64,000 nucleotides of DNA from Dermatophagoides farinae (GCF_024713945.1 NC_134677.1:2669001-2733000), one strand, 5' to 3'; shown: positions 39,819 through 51,986, numbered from the stretch's first letter. Made by a program: numbers and translations. The notes: generated by a model not told the origin, from the sequence alone.

Positions 39819-40694
39819 CTGAAAAAAAGCTATATATCTATGATGATTGGACAAATCACTTTCACAAATGTTGAAGAAAAAAAAACGATTACGACTGATT
39901 GATTGATTTTTGTTTTACCTGAAAAAAATGTATATTATCTACGTATTTTCATGGTTTTTTTTTTCTTTCTCTTTCTCTCTTGTTGAACCATTTTGCTATT
40001 TATCATCGCGGTTTCTTTCTTTTTTTTCCTATCTCTCTCGCTTTGATTTTAGAATGTTTTATGTTTCATATATGAAAAAAAATGAACAAATTTTTTTTCT
40101 CGCTTACATTTTATTACTCTGTCGATTGATATCAATTATTTTTTCTTTAAATCAAGTAATAATTCCATCAGTTTATCATAAAATACTGAGCAGAAAAAAA
40201 TGGGCAAAGTTGAGCATGAAAAAAAAAAGAATTTTAAGATTTTTTGCTGAGAGAGAGACAAAATTTTTTTTTCTTTCAATGCTTAAACTTTAAAAAAAAA
40301 GTTTGAATTTAGAGATTAAAGAATTTATCATCCTGCCTACCTACCTACACACACACACACACATGCAAGCGAATAAATTGTCTTGTTTTTCACCTGACAT
40401 TTTTTAGACTTAATTTTCACTGATGATATTATCAGTGTGTGTATGGTTGTGCCGATAAATACAACGAATGTTTCACTATTAAAAAGGAAATTTTTTTTCT
40501 GGTAATGGTCGTTTTTTGTATTCTTTAATACCGTAAACTAAAATTGCACGCAAACAAATCAAGAAAAAAATTTATATAAGATACATTTGTGTTAATTGTA
40601 TGCGTGCGTGTGTGTGTGTGGTAAATCTAATTAAACTCATTCTGGATACAATTTTTGTTTTCATGCGTGCATTTTCGTAGAAGTTATCGTCCAA

Positions 40695-40726
<32 letters not shown>

Positions 40727-41876
40727 ATTGTCTTAAAATGGATGATCCATTTTGTTGTTAAGTTAAGAAATGATTATTATTTGTATGCAAATATAAAGCT
40801 AAATACGCCTTTTTTGTTGCATTTAAATTTTTTTTTTTTCGTTTCTATCGTTGTTCTACAGTGGACGTATTTTTTTCCCCGGATAATGATGCTCAAGCAT
40901 TTGATGTTTGTTCATTTGTTTGTCGATTTGTTTGTTTAGTTTGTTTGGAATATATTTTTTTTATCTGGATAGATGAAAATAGATGATTCTCCTGTTTGTC
41001 TTCCGCCTGCATTTTTTATTTTATATAGTAGTAGATACCATAAAAACCCATGGGAGATTATATACAATTTGGTACACTATGAACATTTCATTTCATTTGG
41101 TTGTTTTGTAGCTCAAGAAAAAAAAATGAACTAAAATGATAATGATGATGATGATGAAAATTATCGTTTTTGATGTTGAACATAGATATATACATCCTAC
41201 ACATCATTTGTATAGTGAGAATTTTCATCATTCATTGATCATGATCATCATCATGATGGCCATATTAACCAATGCTCAGGTATCAAAGCTTTGCCATTGA
41301 ATTAACTAGCATCATCATCATCATCCATATTGTATCATATTATCGTGTAGGCGTTTTTTTTCCCTATTGGCGTCGTCCATTTTGTTACCATTATGGTTGA
41401 ATGATAGTTGTTTTTGATGATGATTGATTCATTATGAATGACTGTCTTTTTTTCGCTCTTTTAAATGAATAAATGAAAAATATTTACGTATGAAGGAAAA
41501 AAAAGGTGATGACAATCCTCAATTTTTTTTCTGTAGGAGATAATTTTACTGAATGAAAATTCAATAATAATAATAATATAATACAGTGTTTCCTGTGTTG
41601 ATTGTTGCGCCCAAATTTTTTTTTTCTACATTCACCTTTATTTAATGTTTATTTCAATCATCATTTGTTAAAAGCTTGTTTGTTCCTTATTTGTCACACA
41701 CACACACACACAAACGCACGCAACAAATGAAAATGGTTTCTATTCTAGATAATATTTTCCTCCCAAAAATAAGGTGGATTAAACGTTTTTTGTTTGTTTT
41801 CGAGATTTTTATTTTTTAAAAATCTTTATTCAATATCATCAAATGTTTGAATGAATGAAAAACAGTGAACACTCGT
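39819..41876. other. geneless stretch
   Basis: T-rich, with (TC)12 at 40703-40726. A + frame after a strong acceptor at 40861 (DVFFSPDNDAQAFDVCS, then a hydrophobic end, TGA at 40984-40986) is a further weak exon candidate. A good + donor, CTCAG|GTATCA, lies near 41280. Confidence 0.4.
40703..40726 (+). repeat. (TC)12 microsatellite
   Basis: Twelve TC units, a pyrimidine tract without a following exon. Confidence 0.95.
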
Positions 41877-42200
41877 ATGTTCACAGAATCTATTTTTTTC
41901 CAACATCAACAACAGAAGAAGAAGAAAAAAACATTAAACGATTCATTCCACAGCTGCAATGACAAAAGTCTAAACGAGATAGGCGAAAAAAAAAACAAAA
42001 AACAAAAATCTCACTTTATGACTCATCATCCATTCTGTTGTTCACGTGTCTTCTATTCATTTTTATTGTTAAAACACTCTCAACATCAGCATCATCAGTA
42101 TCACTTGGCACGACACATACACACGCTCTTTGACATCAACATCGTTGGCATCCTGTGCGTGCGTTATCAGGATTTTTCAAAAAATTATTTTGCTCTATAG
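41877..42200 (+). CDS. candidate small CDS or exon, 107 aa
   Basis: A + frame from ATG at 41877 to TAG at 42198-42200. Unlike most + frames here it is hydrophilic: QHQQQKKKKKTLNDSFHSCN, then SLNEIGEKKNKKQKSHF, then a His/Gln/Ser region and a Cys-containing end (VGILCVRYQDF). GC over 42030-42180 is high for the window, and A-rich + strand is unusual locally. The start context is poor (C at -3), and an acceptor near 41887 could instead make it a terminal exon. No homolog is recognised. Confidence 0.28.
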   Translation: MFTESIFFQHQQQKKKKKTLNDSFHSCNDKSLNEIGEKKNKKQKSHFMTHHPFCCSRVFYSFLLLKHSQHQHHQYHLARHIHTLFDINIVGILCVRYQDFSKNYFAL

Positions 42201-42835
42201 TTTTGTTTCATTGTGTATTCAGCCATCTATTTATATTTTAGTAGTTTGGAAACAAAAGAGAATATGTAATAAAAAAAGATTAGTGCGAAAATTCTTTTGA
42301 TTTTTGTATCAAAAGAATTTTTTTTCTTTTTTATTCTGTACAGATTCTATCGGAGATTTTTTTTCAAACGATTTTCGGATTTGAAATTCTATTGAATTGT
42401 ATTCGATGCTCTAAATGAATATGAGCTTATTCATAAAATTTTCTCCAACCAATCAATCAATCAATCAAATCTAAATCATTTTTTTTCTCATTGTATAAAT
42501 AAATTAATTGGCCAAAAATCAAAATGATGATCAATTTCAAGCCAAATCGAATTTAAATGATGAATCATTTTCATCATTATTGAAATTGAATAAAATCATC
42601 ATCATAATTTATGGGGAGTGTATGCACAACTGGGGAATTGGATAGAGGGGAAACAACGATCATCAGAACAGATAAACAGCGAACAGTTGATTTTTTTTTC
42701 TCTCTCTCTCTCTCACTCTCTCGTTATTCATAACCGCTATGTGAATCCTGTTATTTATGATATTTATCATTACCAGCATCATCATCATCATTATTATGAT
42801 CATCATCGTCATTAAATGTGATCGCTATCGTATCA

Positions 42836-42869
42836 TTATTATTATCATCATCGATGATGATAATAATAA
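42836..42869. repeat. 34-bp perfect palindrome built of two microsatellite types
   Basis: The left arm TTATTATTATCATCATC (42836-42852) is followed without a spacer by its exact reverse complement (42853-42869). The repeat units switch symmetrically from TTA to TCA and then to GAT to TAA. Confidence 0.8.
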
Positions 42870-43675
42870 AAAAATAATGATGATGATGGTCCTTTGGTTG
42901 ATACATACAGACAGTTTATCACGCAAACAAACATAACAAACTTGTTCCATTCATCTTGAATCTAGCCAAAAAAAAAACAACTGAATAGTGTAAAAAATTG
43001 TATGTTTTGTCTATCGTTCAATTGCATATATATATGTCGTTAATGTCATCATTGGTTGGTTGTTGTTCGTATTAGTCAACCAGATGAGATTTGACTTGTT
43101 TTTTTTTGGCTGTTGTTGTTGTTGTTGTTATTGTTGTAGAGGGAAAGATTTTCGCTCCATTTAATTGTTAATTCAGTTTTCTATACGTTGCTATTTTGAT
43201 TTTGATCTTGTTTGATATATTTATTTTTTTTCATATCGATAATGTTAAAAATGTTTTTTCTTATCATATCCGTATTAGGTAAGAAGAATGGAAGAAAAAA
43301 TACATTTTATGAAAATAAAAATTGACTTTTTTTTTAATTCCATTCCATTTAACCCAAAAAAATATATAATGAAAATAAACATTGAATCGATATTTGCAGA
43401 TAAAAAATTTTTTTCATTTTGAAATTTCTACTTCATGAGATCATCGATCGCTTTTCATGAGGTCAATGCTTGTTTCATTATGTTGCCTGTTGTTGTTCTG
43501 GTTGTTTTCATCATCATCATAATCATTATTCATTATCCAACCAATCGAAACGAATTCATCGAATTCGATCCATAATAATAATAATTGAAATCGAAATATT
43601 TTTTTCCGTTTTGGGTCAATCCTCGAAACAAACTATGCAAGCTGCTTGTGCTTGTGTGTTTTGTGTGTGTGTTAC

Positions 43676-43801
43676 GCGTGTTCTGTATTCCTGCCGCTGC
43701 ACAAGTTCAGCACGCTTTCTTTTGTTGTTGTTGTTGTTGTTGTAGGTATTGTATTCAAATCAGTTGGGAACACAACCGTATCCCGATGGATATCAGCGAC
43801 C
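43676..43801 (-). CDS. candidate internal exon, minus strand, Thr-rich
   Basis: On the minus strand a TGATTGTTATTAG acceptor (43802-43803) opens a frame of 41 full codons with VADIHRDTVVFPTDLNTIP, a Thr7 run from an ACA microsatellite, then KESVLNLCSGRNTEH. It runs to GC|GTAACA (43676/43675), a usable but weak donor, in phase 2; otherwise it stops at TAA there. GC is about 45%, far above the background. The next minus candidate downstream (39518-39818) begins by completing a phase-2 codon, so the two can be joined in frame. Against it: frames of the + strand after the TTG-repeat acceptor at 43744 are also open (terminal exon to 43860). Confidence 0.3.
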
Positions 43802-44102
43802 CTAATAACAATCATCATCATCATCATATAGCTTGCTGTGTATCCCTAATTAAAACATGACTTGTGCCATGTTGTACATGATTTTCTTTTTTCTTTTTGG
43901 TTTGGATTCCCGTTTGAATTTTTTTATTTTATTTTTCGTTTAGTTTGTTCGATGGAAACCGATCTTTACAAAAGGAAAATTGTATTGATGAACAGTGCGT
44001 ACAGATCTAAATGAATGCAAATGGCTGGTTTTTTTTTTTTTTTTTTTGGGTAGAAATCGAGTTTGGTTGGACTGATCGAATGACTGGTAATCTAATCTTT
44101 AG

Positions 44103-44240
44103 TCAGTCATTGATGGGAGGTGGAGAGAGAAAGCAAATACAAACAAACCCCAATCAAAAAAAAAATTGCTGTTAGCCTCCGAATGGAACTTTTGGATATT
44201 TGAAACCACTAATCACAATTTATATTCAAATACGAAATAA
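44103..44240 (+). CDS. candidate terminal exon, 45 codons
   Basis: The acceptor TAATCTTTAG (44101-44102) contains an in-frame TAG and is followed in phase 0 by 45 open codons ending in TAA at 44238-44240. The product is non-repetitive and Trp-rich (SVIDGRWREKANTNKPQSKK, SEWNFWIFETTNHNLY). The minus strand is broken by stops here, so strand ambiguity is less than elsewhere. A separate minus candidate (44318-44461, Asp-rich) lies next to it. No homolog is recognised. Confidence 0.28.
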   Translation, partial: SVIDGRWREKANTNKPQSKKKLLLASEWNFWIFETTNHNLYSNTK

Positions 44241-45940
44241 TTTCTTACTAAGAATCAGTTGTCATTTTTGTTGTAGTTGATTTCTCAAATTAAATGTCGG
44301 TCTATGTAGTTTATATTTTAGCGGTTGATCGCAACTAGCAATGTAGCTTGTTGTGTAACCGGAATTTTGTTATCGTCATCATGATCATCAGCATCATCTA
44401 TAGAATTGACTATTTTTAGGGCGATACCGCCACAATTCCCTTTTTCACTATAACCATTAAGCTAATTAGATGTTGTTGATATTTTTTATTTTTCACGAGT
44501 GAAATATGGAATTTCATTCGTTAAAAAGAAAAAAAAACAGTATTTGTTAGGATGATGAAGATGTTTCATTCATTTGTATTAATATGATGATGAAAACCGA
44601 CACAGATTATAATCCATGTTGTATGCATGATTCGTCAGAATTTCATTTTTTTTTTTTTTTTGTTTTGTTTTTTAGACAATTTTTTCCATAGTAGTATATT
44701 CTTTATGGTGATTATAACATGATGACAAGATATTATTTTCCATACATACATACAGTGTATATAGTATCAATTCGAAAACAATCAAAAACAATGACGATGT
44801 AATGTCAACGACCACAATTTATTAATTCAAGTTTGTTTTTTTTGTCTTCGTCTTCTTTCAACCAAATGTCGGCGAATTTGTACACATCATCATCATCATC
44901 ATCATGTTTCAAATCGGGCGTAGGCCAATTTTATTTTCATTCTCTAAAATTCTGTTATTTTGTTGTGATGAAAATCATCATCACGTCGTCGTTGTCGGTT
45001 TTCGTTTTCAATCATTCATTGTGGTATAAGTGATGAATAATAATAAGTAAGCTTTGTTTTTCATCATTTGAAAATAGTTAATCTGATTAATAATAACGAA
45101 TGAAGAAAAAATCCACGTGATCAATGTTTTGCAATTTTTGTTTTCATCATTATGAGAAAAACTATTCATGAGATATATATAGAGATTAATTCCACTATGA
45201 AGATGATGACAATCCAAATAATAATAATTATTATTATTATGGCTGTCAAGAATTTTTCATTCAAGACTTATGCATGTTTGAGAATTCTTCATTGTCAAAA
45301 AAAAAGAAATTGCTTGCTAAAATCAAAAAAGAAATTCCGCTACTACAATGTACAAGCTAATTGAACAAAAAATTTCTACAAAGATCTGAACAATGGATTA
45401 AAATTAGTTTGCAAAGAATTTGCCTTTGATGGCTTTTCAATTTGCATCGACTACTTTGGAGGATTTTTTTTTCTGATGATTCTGCAGAATCATACCCACC
45501 GAAACACACACGCACACACAGAGAGAGAGAAAAAATTCTTTGCTTTTTTCCTATTTCAAATGTTTGGACAATATTTGAATGTTGTTAGAGAGAATTCTCA
45601 TGGGAAAAGAATTCAATTGATTCTTGTGTGTGTGTGTGTGTGTGTGTGTAAAGTAATATTTCTGTAACGAATTTCTCGTTCAACTTTCTAACCAAAACCC
45701 CACACTCGTTTGGTTCGAAAGAGAAAAAAATGTTAAATTGCCCAAATAAAAACAACAATGAACACCAATGTGGCCAGATATAACCATTTAACATTTCAAG
45801 TTGTAATTTTAAAGTCGATTTTAAACGAAAATTTTTCAAATATGAATGAAATGAGGAAACAAACCAAAAAAAAAGGAAAATTATCCGTGACGGAAAACAA
45901 TAAAAAAAATTGGTTATAAATTTAATTAAAATTCATCGGT

Positions 45941-46171
45941 ATGATTCAGCTAATGTTTTTTGTTTTCTCTGTTTCTTTCAATTTTTGTTCATCATCATTG
46001 TGTTTACATCTTCGGTTATTAATAATAGAAAAAAAGGCAATTAGAAAATCAAACATTCCAATCATAAATTGGCGATGGCAAAACCGAGACAAAAATTCTC
46101 ACGGCCAGATGTCCATGGAAAAAATTAATACAAAAAAAAACTCTCCGCCTAAAAATTCATTTTTTTCATGA
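45941..46171 (+). CDS. candidate small secreted protein, 76 aa
   Basis: A + frame from ATG (45941, G at -3) to TGA at 46169-46171. Residues 1-20 (MIQLMFFVFSVSFNFCSSS) look like a signal peptide. The remainder is basic and hydrophilic with varied composition (KKAIRKSNIPIINWRWQNRD, then SHGQMSMEKINTKKNSPPKN). AATAAA follows at 46272-46277, about 100 bases past the stop, and TATAAA occurs at 45915-45920 but is too near the ATG to be a standard TATA box. A single-exon secreted peptide gene is possible. The family is unknown. Confidence 0.27.
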   Translation: MIQLMFFVFSVSFNFCSSSLCLHLRLLIIEKKAIRKSNIPIINWRWQNRDKNSHGQMSMEKINTKKNSPPKNSFFS

Positions 46172-46626
46172 TTTTTATGACATCAACAGGTACAGTACAA
46201 TACAGTGTGTCGGTTTTTATGTTTTTTTTTTACCATTTCATCATTTCATAATTCATAATGGCCATAATTACAATAAATATACAGGAGATATACAATAGAT
46301 TTTCATTATTTTTTCATTCACAACATCTGTCCACTATTGTATACAATTGTGACCGCTAAATTTTGAACAACAATAAAACAATAATAAAATCTTTTCATTA
46401 TTTCATTTCATTCAATCAAGTATTGTGAATTTCAATTTTTCAATTTCATTTGTCGATTTATGGAATTATTGCAAAGATTATTGGTTGATTTGTTGTTGGT
46501 CCTGTAAGAAAGAAACGTTAAAATTAATCAGAACTGTCAGTATTTGGTTTTTTTTACTTGCTTTATGACTTTATTATTTCTAAATCATCATCATTCACAT
46601 CTATTTTTTTTTTATTTCGAGGTTAC

Positions 46627-46722
46627 CCGAAATCCATAAATCAAGTCTGCTGTTGCTGTTGTTGTTGTTGTTTTTGCCAAGATTTTTTTTCTTATAACTT
46701 TTTTTGGCTTTTTCTTCTTCTT
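46627..46722 (-). CDS. candidate internal exon, minus strand, Asn/Lys-rich
   Basis: The minus acceptor CCCCTAAG (46723-46724, with an in-frame TAA) and donor TTTCGG|GTAACC (46627/46626) bound a 96-base exon, phase 1 to phase 1. It encodes EEEKAKKSYKKKNLGKNNNN and then SRLDLWIS. The Asn run is the natural reading of the AAC microsatellite; the + strand reading would be an implausible Cys8 run. The acceptor has a short pyrimidine tract. The gene is unknown. Confidence 0.27.
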
Positions 46723-49700
46723 CTTAGGGGTATCTTGTTAGGATTGATGATTTATATTCACTTGGATCGTTTCGTTTTGTTTTTTATTCATTTATTATGA
46801 TGATGATGTTGATGAACGAAATCGTTTAAAAGTTGATTAGTTAATTATTCTTGCGTTTTTTTTTTTTTTTTTTTTGGAAACCATTTTTCGCCATATAACC
46901 AGTTTTTCTGTGATGCCAAATTTTTTAATTTTTTTCATAAGAAAACTCGATACATAAAAGAATGATGATTTTTTTCTTAAAAATGGAGCAATTCTAAAAA
47001 AAGAGCTGTGTGTGCGTTTAGGCGTTGTCATTTTTCGTTTCTCTTTTTTTCATATCATATTTTTCAGACCTTTTTTCTTGATGTTTTGACAATGGAATTT
47101 TCTTGTTGTAGATAAAAGTAAATTCCGACAAAATAAAATAAAATCTGACGGTCATTTCTTTGATTTATTTTACAGCTGTTTTTATGCGCGTGTGTGTATG
47201 TGTGTGTTGAAATCAACATAACAAGTGGATTGATTTTAAATTTTTTGGTGAAAATTTTTTGTTTTGTTTTGAAAATCGGATCATTTTTATTTCTCCGTCC
47301 AGGTTCTTGCTCGTTATCGACAAGATTTTTTTTTTTTTTTTTTTTTTGATTAATTCGTTTAGACAGACTTTGAGAGTAAAAATAGAAAAACTATTTTCAT
47401 CCAAAAACAACAAACAAGATCATACCTTCATTCTTTTTTAAATTTGACAATGAAATTTTTTTGTTCGACATGTGTATGTCGCCAATTTTTTTTCATGATA
47501 AATAATTTTTTCCAACTTTTTTTCTACTTCTGTAAATAGGCTGTCATCATCGTTTAGGATTTTCTTTTTATGTTTAGAATATATCCGTTGCCTTCATACA
47601 AACAACACTGTTGTGTAATGTTTTGATGATGGTGATGATGATGATGATCGCATCTGTTGATGTTACGGTTGCTTGATTATTTGATTCATAGCAATCATCA
47701 TCATTGTTGATGATTGTTGTTGTTGTTTGGGAAAAATAACAATTTTTCGATGAAAAAGAACCGAATAAAATACGTTGAACGTTTGGTAAAAGTTTAAGAA
47801 AAATCTCCCAAGAGACGAAAAAAAAACAGATTCTCTCATTTAAACATGGTACGCATCATCAAATTTCACATTCTATATTTTGACAAACAATTTTATTTTA
47901 TTTTATTTTACAGACACAAAAAATGATTTACCATTTCTTTGAAAAACTAGTCGGCTATTTTTAAAGTTAACTCGATTCGATCTTAAATCATTTTACCGGA
48001 TTCTTCATCATATAAACTATTTACTTTACGGAAAATGAATTTCAAGAATTTGATATTTTCAAAAAATAAAAACAAAGTTCAACTGTTTTTTACCGGTTCG
48101 GGTTAATATGGCATTTTTTTCGGCTCATTTCTCACTTTTTTCTTTATTTCTAGTTTTCAATGATTGATTCAAAATGTGTGTGTGTGTGTCTTTTTTTTAT
48201 TATTTTGAACGTGATCATGGCCATAAATACAAACACAAAACAAACTTTCATTAATAATAATGATCAATGAATCTCGAAAACAAAAACACAGAAAAGATAA
48301 GTTCTTTACATTTTAATGAATTTTTCATCATTGAATTGTTTTTTATTTATTTTTTATTGTTTATTTCGATTTGAATTTTTTTTATTTACTTTCATCAACA
48401 TCATCAACATCATCATCATCATATACGAGATACGGTCAATCATCTTGATTTATTACAATTCTTCTGATTGTCTCATTCATTCATTCAATGATTCTTTATT
48501 GAATCGATCAATATTAAAAGTTTAGAGGTCATACTGTAGAATCTATTATTATTTTTCAAATATTTACGAATTTATAGTAAGCAAACAAAGTTCTTGCAGT
48601 TTGCCATTTTTTTTATCATCATCATCATCATCATCATCATTGTCTGTGTTGATCATTTTCAATTCTTCTACGCCATTAATTTCCATTCATTCATTTGTTG
48701 AACAATAATAATAAAATATCATTCAAAATGACAAGAGAAAAAGTTCGAGTGTGTGTGTGTTTTCTTTTCGATTTGTTCGTCATTGTAAATAAATATAAGC
48801 GTTTTTTTTCCTGAATCGAGCAATGAATTTTTTTCACTTCAATTCAATTCAAGTTTGTTCAGTATATTTAATGACAAATCTGTTGAATTTTTTTTTTTGT
48901 ATTTTCGAAAATGTGAATGATGGCCACCTTTAGATATGAAGGATAAATGATTTTTTTTTTTTTTTTTTTTTTTGATCATACATTTTGTCATTCAATCGTT
49001 TTTTTCTAGATTTTGGTTTCTTTTTTTTTGCTTATCACCATAAATTTACAATAATTTTTTCCCACTTAAGAATCATTTGTTTGTTTGTCTGGTTAAAATA
49101 TGATATCAAATTTATCGCATAAGAATGAGAAAAATGTACATGACATTTGAAATTAGATATTGGACAAGAAGTATAGTGGAAAAGTAATGGATTCCATCAA
49201 CACATGATCTCCTATGATGATTATCATTGGATAGATTCTTTAAGAGCAAATTCTAATGTTCATAATACTTTGAAACCTAAGATGGGTTGTTATATATCGT
49301 TCTGCTTTTTTTTCAATCTATATATATTTTGATTTACTTCTTTTTTTACTCAATTTTTTTTTGCTGGCTATTATTATGATGGAAAATTCGCATATATTGC
49401 TAGATGTGGCTAGATGAATTATGAAATCGATTTCTCTCTCTCTCTCTCTTCGATGCATCCTTCCTTTTCTAGAATTACATCAACCTAAACAAAAATGGTA
49501 TGCCAAATAACAACAACAGCAGTAAAGTGGCAAAAAAAATTTTGTGGAGCAAAAAAAAAATATAACACGGAACAGGAAACACAATCGATATTTACTTAGT
49601 TATTTTTTGGGATTTTATTTCCAAGCTTTTTGTACATAGACAAACACGCACACCACACACACACACACACAAATTGCATCTTTTGTTGGCTTTCGTGGCC

Positions 49701-49903
49701 ATGTTTTTTTTATGTTTTTCAGATGAATCCTGTTCAAATATCGATTTTATGGTGAAATTCTTTGGTTGGGTTTGGTCGATTTTTTTTTTGACAAAACGTT
49801 CTCATTAACGAATGCTTCTACTACGACAAACATTCTATTTTGTTTGTTGTTGGTGCTGTTTCAACAAGAATTTTTGGTTTTTTCTCTCGAATTCAAATTC
49901 AAC
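46723..49903. other. geneless stretch, intron-like
   Basis: T-rich + strand with 20 or more T at 47327-47347, 23 T at 48951-48973 and TCA tracts at 48614-48640. A superb acceptor at 49472 after a CT tract precedes only 11 codons (to TAA at 49508-49510), so no exon is called. Confidence 0.5.
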
Positions 49904-50107
49904 CTAACTACAAAGAAAAAAGGCTGAAACCAAAGTTCTAACGGAGCATCCATTCACCGTCATTTTCCATCCATGTTTGTAAAGTCCACGTTGATGATGG
50001 TGATGATGATGATGATGATATAAATCATCGTTCGATAATATCGATTTATGTCGATCCAAATATACGATAAAGATAATGGGAACAACGTTTATATAATAAT
50101 TTTCCAT
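49904..50107 (-). CDS. candidate minus-strand ORF with His8 run, 67 aa
   Basis: A minus frame from ATG (50107) to TAG (49904-49906). A hydrophobic N-terminal part (YYINVVPIIFIVYL) is followed by DRHKSILSNDDLY, a His8 run from a CAT microsatellite, then QRGLYKHGWKMTVNGCSVRT. The microsatellite is read in the frame usual for real proteins, and the flanks are non-repetitive. The G at +4 helps the start context, but -3 is T. It could be a short His-rich protein or a terminal exon. There is no homolog in memory. Confidence 0.25.
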   Translation of the reverse strand: MENYYINVVPIIFIVYLDRHKSILSNDDLYHHHHHHHHQRGLYKHGWKMTVNGCSVRTLVSAFFLCS

Positions 50108-51155
50108 CCACCTCTCTCTCTCTTTTTTTCTCACCGTTCATAGACAATTTCAACATTGCAATGTTATCCCATCATCATTTTGTTTTTGTTGTTTGCTTTG
50201 TTCAAAAAAAAAGCAAATGTGAAAAAAAAGAAGAATTATAATCATTGCCATTTTTTTCTTGATTTAATTCAATTTGCCACACTGATGATAATAGACATTC
50301 TAAATAACAAAAGAAGAACAAACAAACGAGAAAAAAACCAAAAAGTTTCTAAAAGGCAACCATTACAACCATCATAATAATATTAATTTGTCATTTGTTT
50401 TTTTTTATGTAATGATGGTCAATTTTTTCCTATTATAATAGGTATATTGACCAAAACATTGTTGCATGGAAAGAACGAAGAAAATATCGATTTTTTTCTG
50501 AACAAAGGTTATGTATACAGAAAACGATGACAATCAAAATGTCTATCTCCAACTAAAATGAATGAATGAATGAATGAATGAATAAAATGTTGATGACAAT
50601 GACGCCATTGATTGGAAAGTGTTTGTGTTACATGATGATCGATAATATCAATATAATTTGGGGAAGTGGATGTTGAGACGGACGTTAAATTATTCTTGGT
50701 ATATTCTTCTATTTTTTTTTTGCAAATGATGGATATTTAAAGAAAATTTCATTTTTATTTTTCTAAAAATCATTCTTATTCCATGAGATCGATATGTCAT
50801 TAGAAATTAGTAACAACGGTTGTTTTCCGTTGGTGTCGTTGTTGTTGTTGTTGTTTGTCAACGCTAGTTTCTCAATGTTGTTTTTTCCAATTAATTAATT
50901 GTTGTTCACATTTCGATTTCGATCGTTTTTTCGGTTTATCGCGTTATAAAAAAAACGAAATGTGACAAATAAAAAAAAGCCACGGTGTCAAAACAAATCA
51001 ATATTATCTTTTCGTATCAATTTATTTGTCTGATTCTGACACTATGACCGGATATTTGTAATTGAAATTGGAATAATAATTTCAACCAATGGTTATGTGG
51101 GGTGACAAGTTTTGTGTTGTCAAAACAATAATAAGAATAAGAATATCGATTTCAG

Positions 51156-51527
51156 AAATTATATTTTAGACATGATGATGATGATGATGGTGATGATAAT
51201 ATGATAAATGGTGGGCATGATGCCAAAATCGATGAAAATGACAATACTAATAATAATTATAATTCTATATATGAAAACAAAGACAAACAAACAAACAAGC
51301 AAAGAATCTTCATTCACGCACACAAAATTAATTCAAAGATTAAATTCTTTTCGTTTTGCCTGTCGTTTTTCACAAACAACATCATCATCATTTTCATACA
51401 GATTCTGTCAACGTTAATTTCATGTCTTATGTCATTATTTTCTTTCTATTTCGTGCCCAGTTTTTTTTTTTTTTTTTTGATCTTGTTTTCCGAGAAAAAA
51501 AAGGCCAAGATGATGATGAATGAATGA
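51156..51527 (+). CDS. candidate exon: Asp/Asn-rich segment then hydrophobic segment
   Basis: One of the longest non-repetitive + frames. It opens after an in-frame TAA, with acceptors TTTCAG (51155) and ATTTTAG (51169), and runs 123 codons to TGA at 51525-51527. An ATG at 51201 (A at -3) would give 108 aa. The first part is acidic and Asn-rich (HDDDDDGDDNMINGGHDAKI, then DENDNTNNNYNSIYENKD); the second is hydrophobic and could be a membrane segment, though it comes from T-rich DNA. The hydrophilic half, on a strand that usually gives hydrophobic frames, is the main argument for coding. Confidence 0.32.
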   Translation, partial: KLYFRHDDDDDGDDNMINGGHDAKIDENDNTNNNYNSIYENKDKQTNKQRIFIHAHKINSKIKFFSFCLSFFTNNIIIIFIQILSTLISCLMSLFSFYFVPSFFFFFLILFSEKKKAKMMMNE

Positions 51528-51743
51528 ATGAATGAAATGAATTGTTGAATGAATATTAGATGAAATAAGAGATGGAGAGAAAAAAAATTCATAAGGCAAT
51601 TGGCAAGTAGATAAAAACAAACTTCATTTACATAAACTAATTAGTTTAGTTTTTCTTATTGTTTTGTTTTTGTTTAGCTAAGCTTAGATTTTCTTATTTC
51701 AAAAAAAAAACATTCAGTTCATTTCATTTTCATTTCCCATTGA

Positions 51744-51986
51744 ATGATATACATGGCAGGGAAAGATAATGTCATCTTCATCATTAATGTGAATGTATAT
51801 ATTATATATTTTTGTTTATTTGGCTTTTGTTGTTCTATTTTCATAATATATAAATTTATTATTGGAATGCCGGGCGCCATTGGATTCACCCGGCCGGCAA
51901 TAACGGGATTCATTCATTCATTGAATTTGTTTGTTCATCTAATTACTGTCGTTGTTTTCATGTTGAGCATAATTCCAAGGAAATGA
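51744..51986 (+). CDS. candidate small two-pass membrane protein, 80 aa (weak)
   Basis: A + frame from ATG 51744 (or Met4 at 51753) to TGA at 51984-51986, with AATAAA at 52013-52018. Two hydrophobic stretches flank a loop encoded by an unusual GC-rich patch (51868-51911) reading GMPGAIGFTRPAITG. A second hydrophobic ATG frame follows at 52050-52244, with AATAAA at 52264-52269. Hydrophobic frames are expected by chance in T-rich DNA, and minus frames overlap (51719-51913, 51935-52147), so only the GC-rich loop argues for coding. Confidence 0.2.
   Translation: MIYMAGKDNVIFIINVNVYIIYFCLFGFCCSIFIIYKFIIGMPGAIGFTRPAITGFIHSLNLFVHLITVVVFMLSIIPRK

Noticed and set aside
51201-51417. Second + frame (69 codons, from 51208) overlapping the 51156-51527 candidate
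   Set aside because: Same bases in another register, rich in Ile and Ser runs from the repeats; the Asp/Asn-rich frame is preferred.
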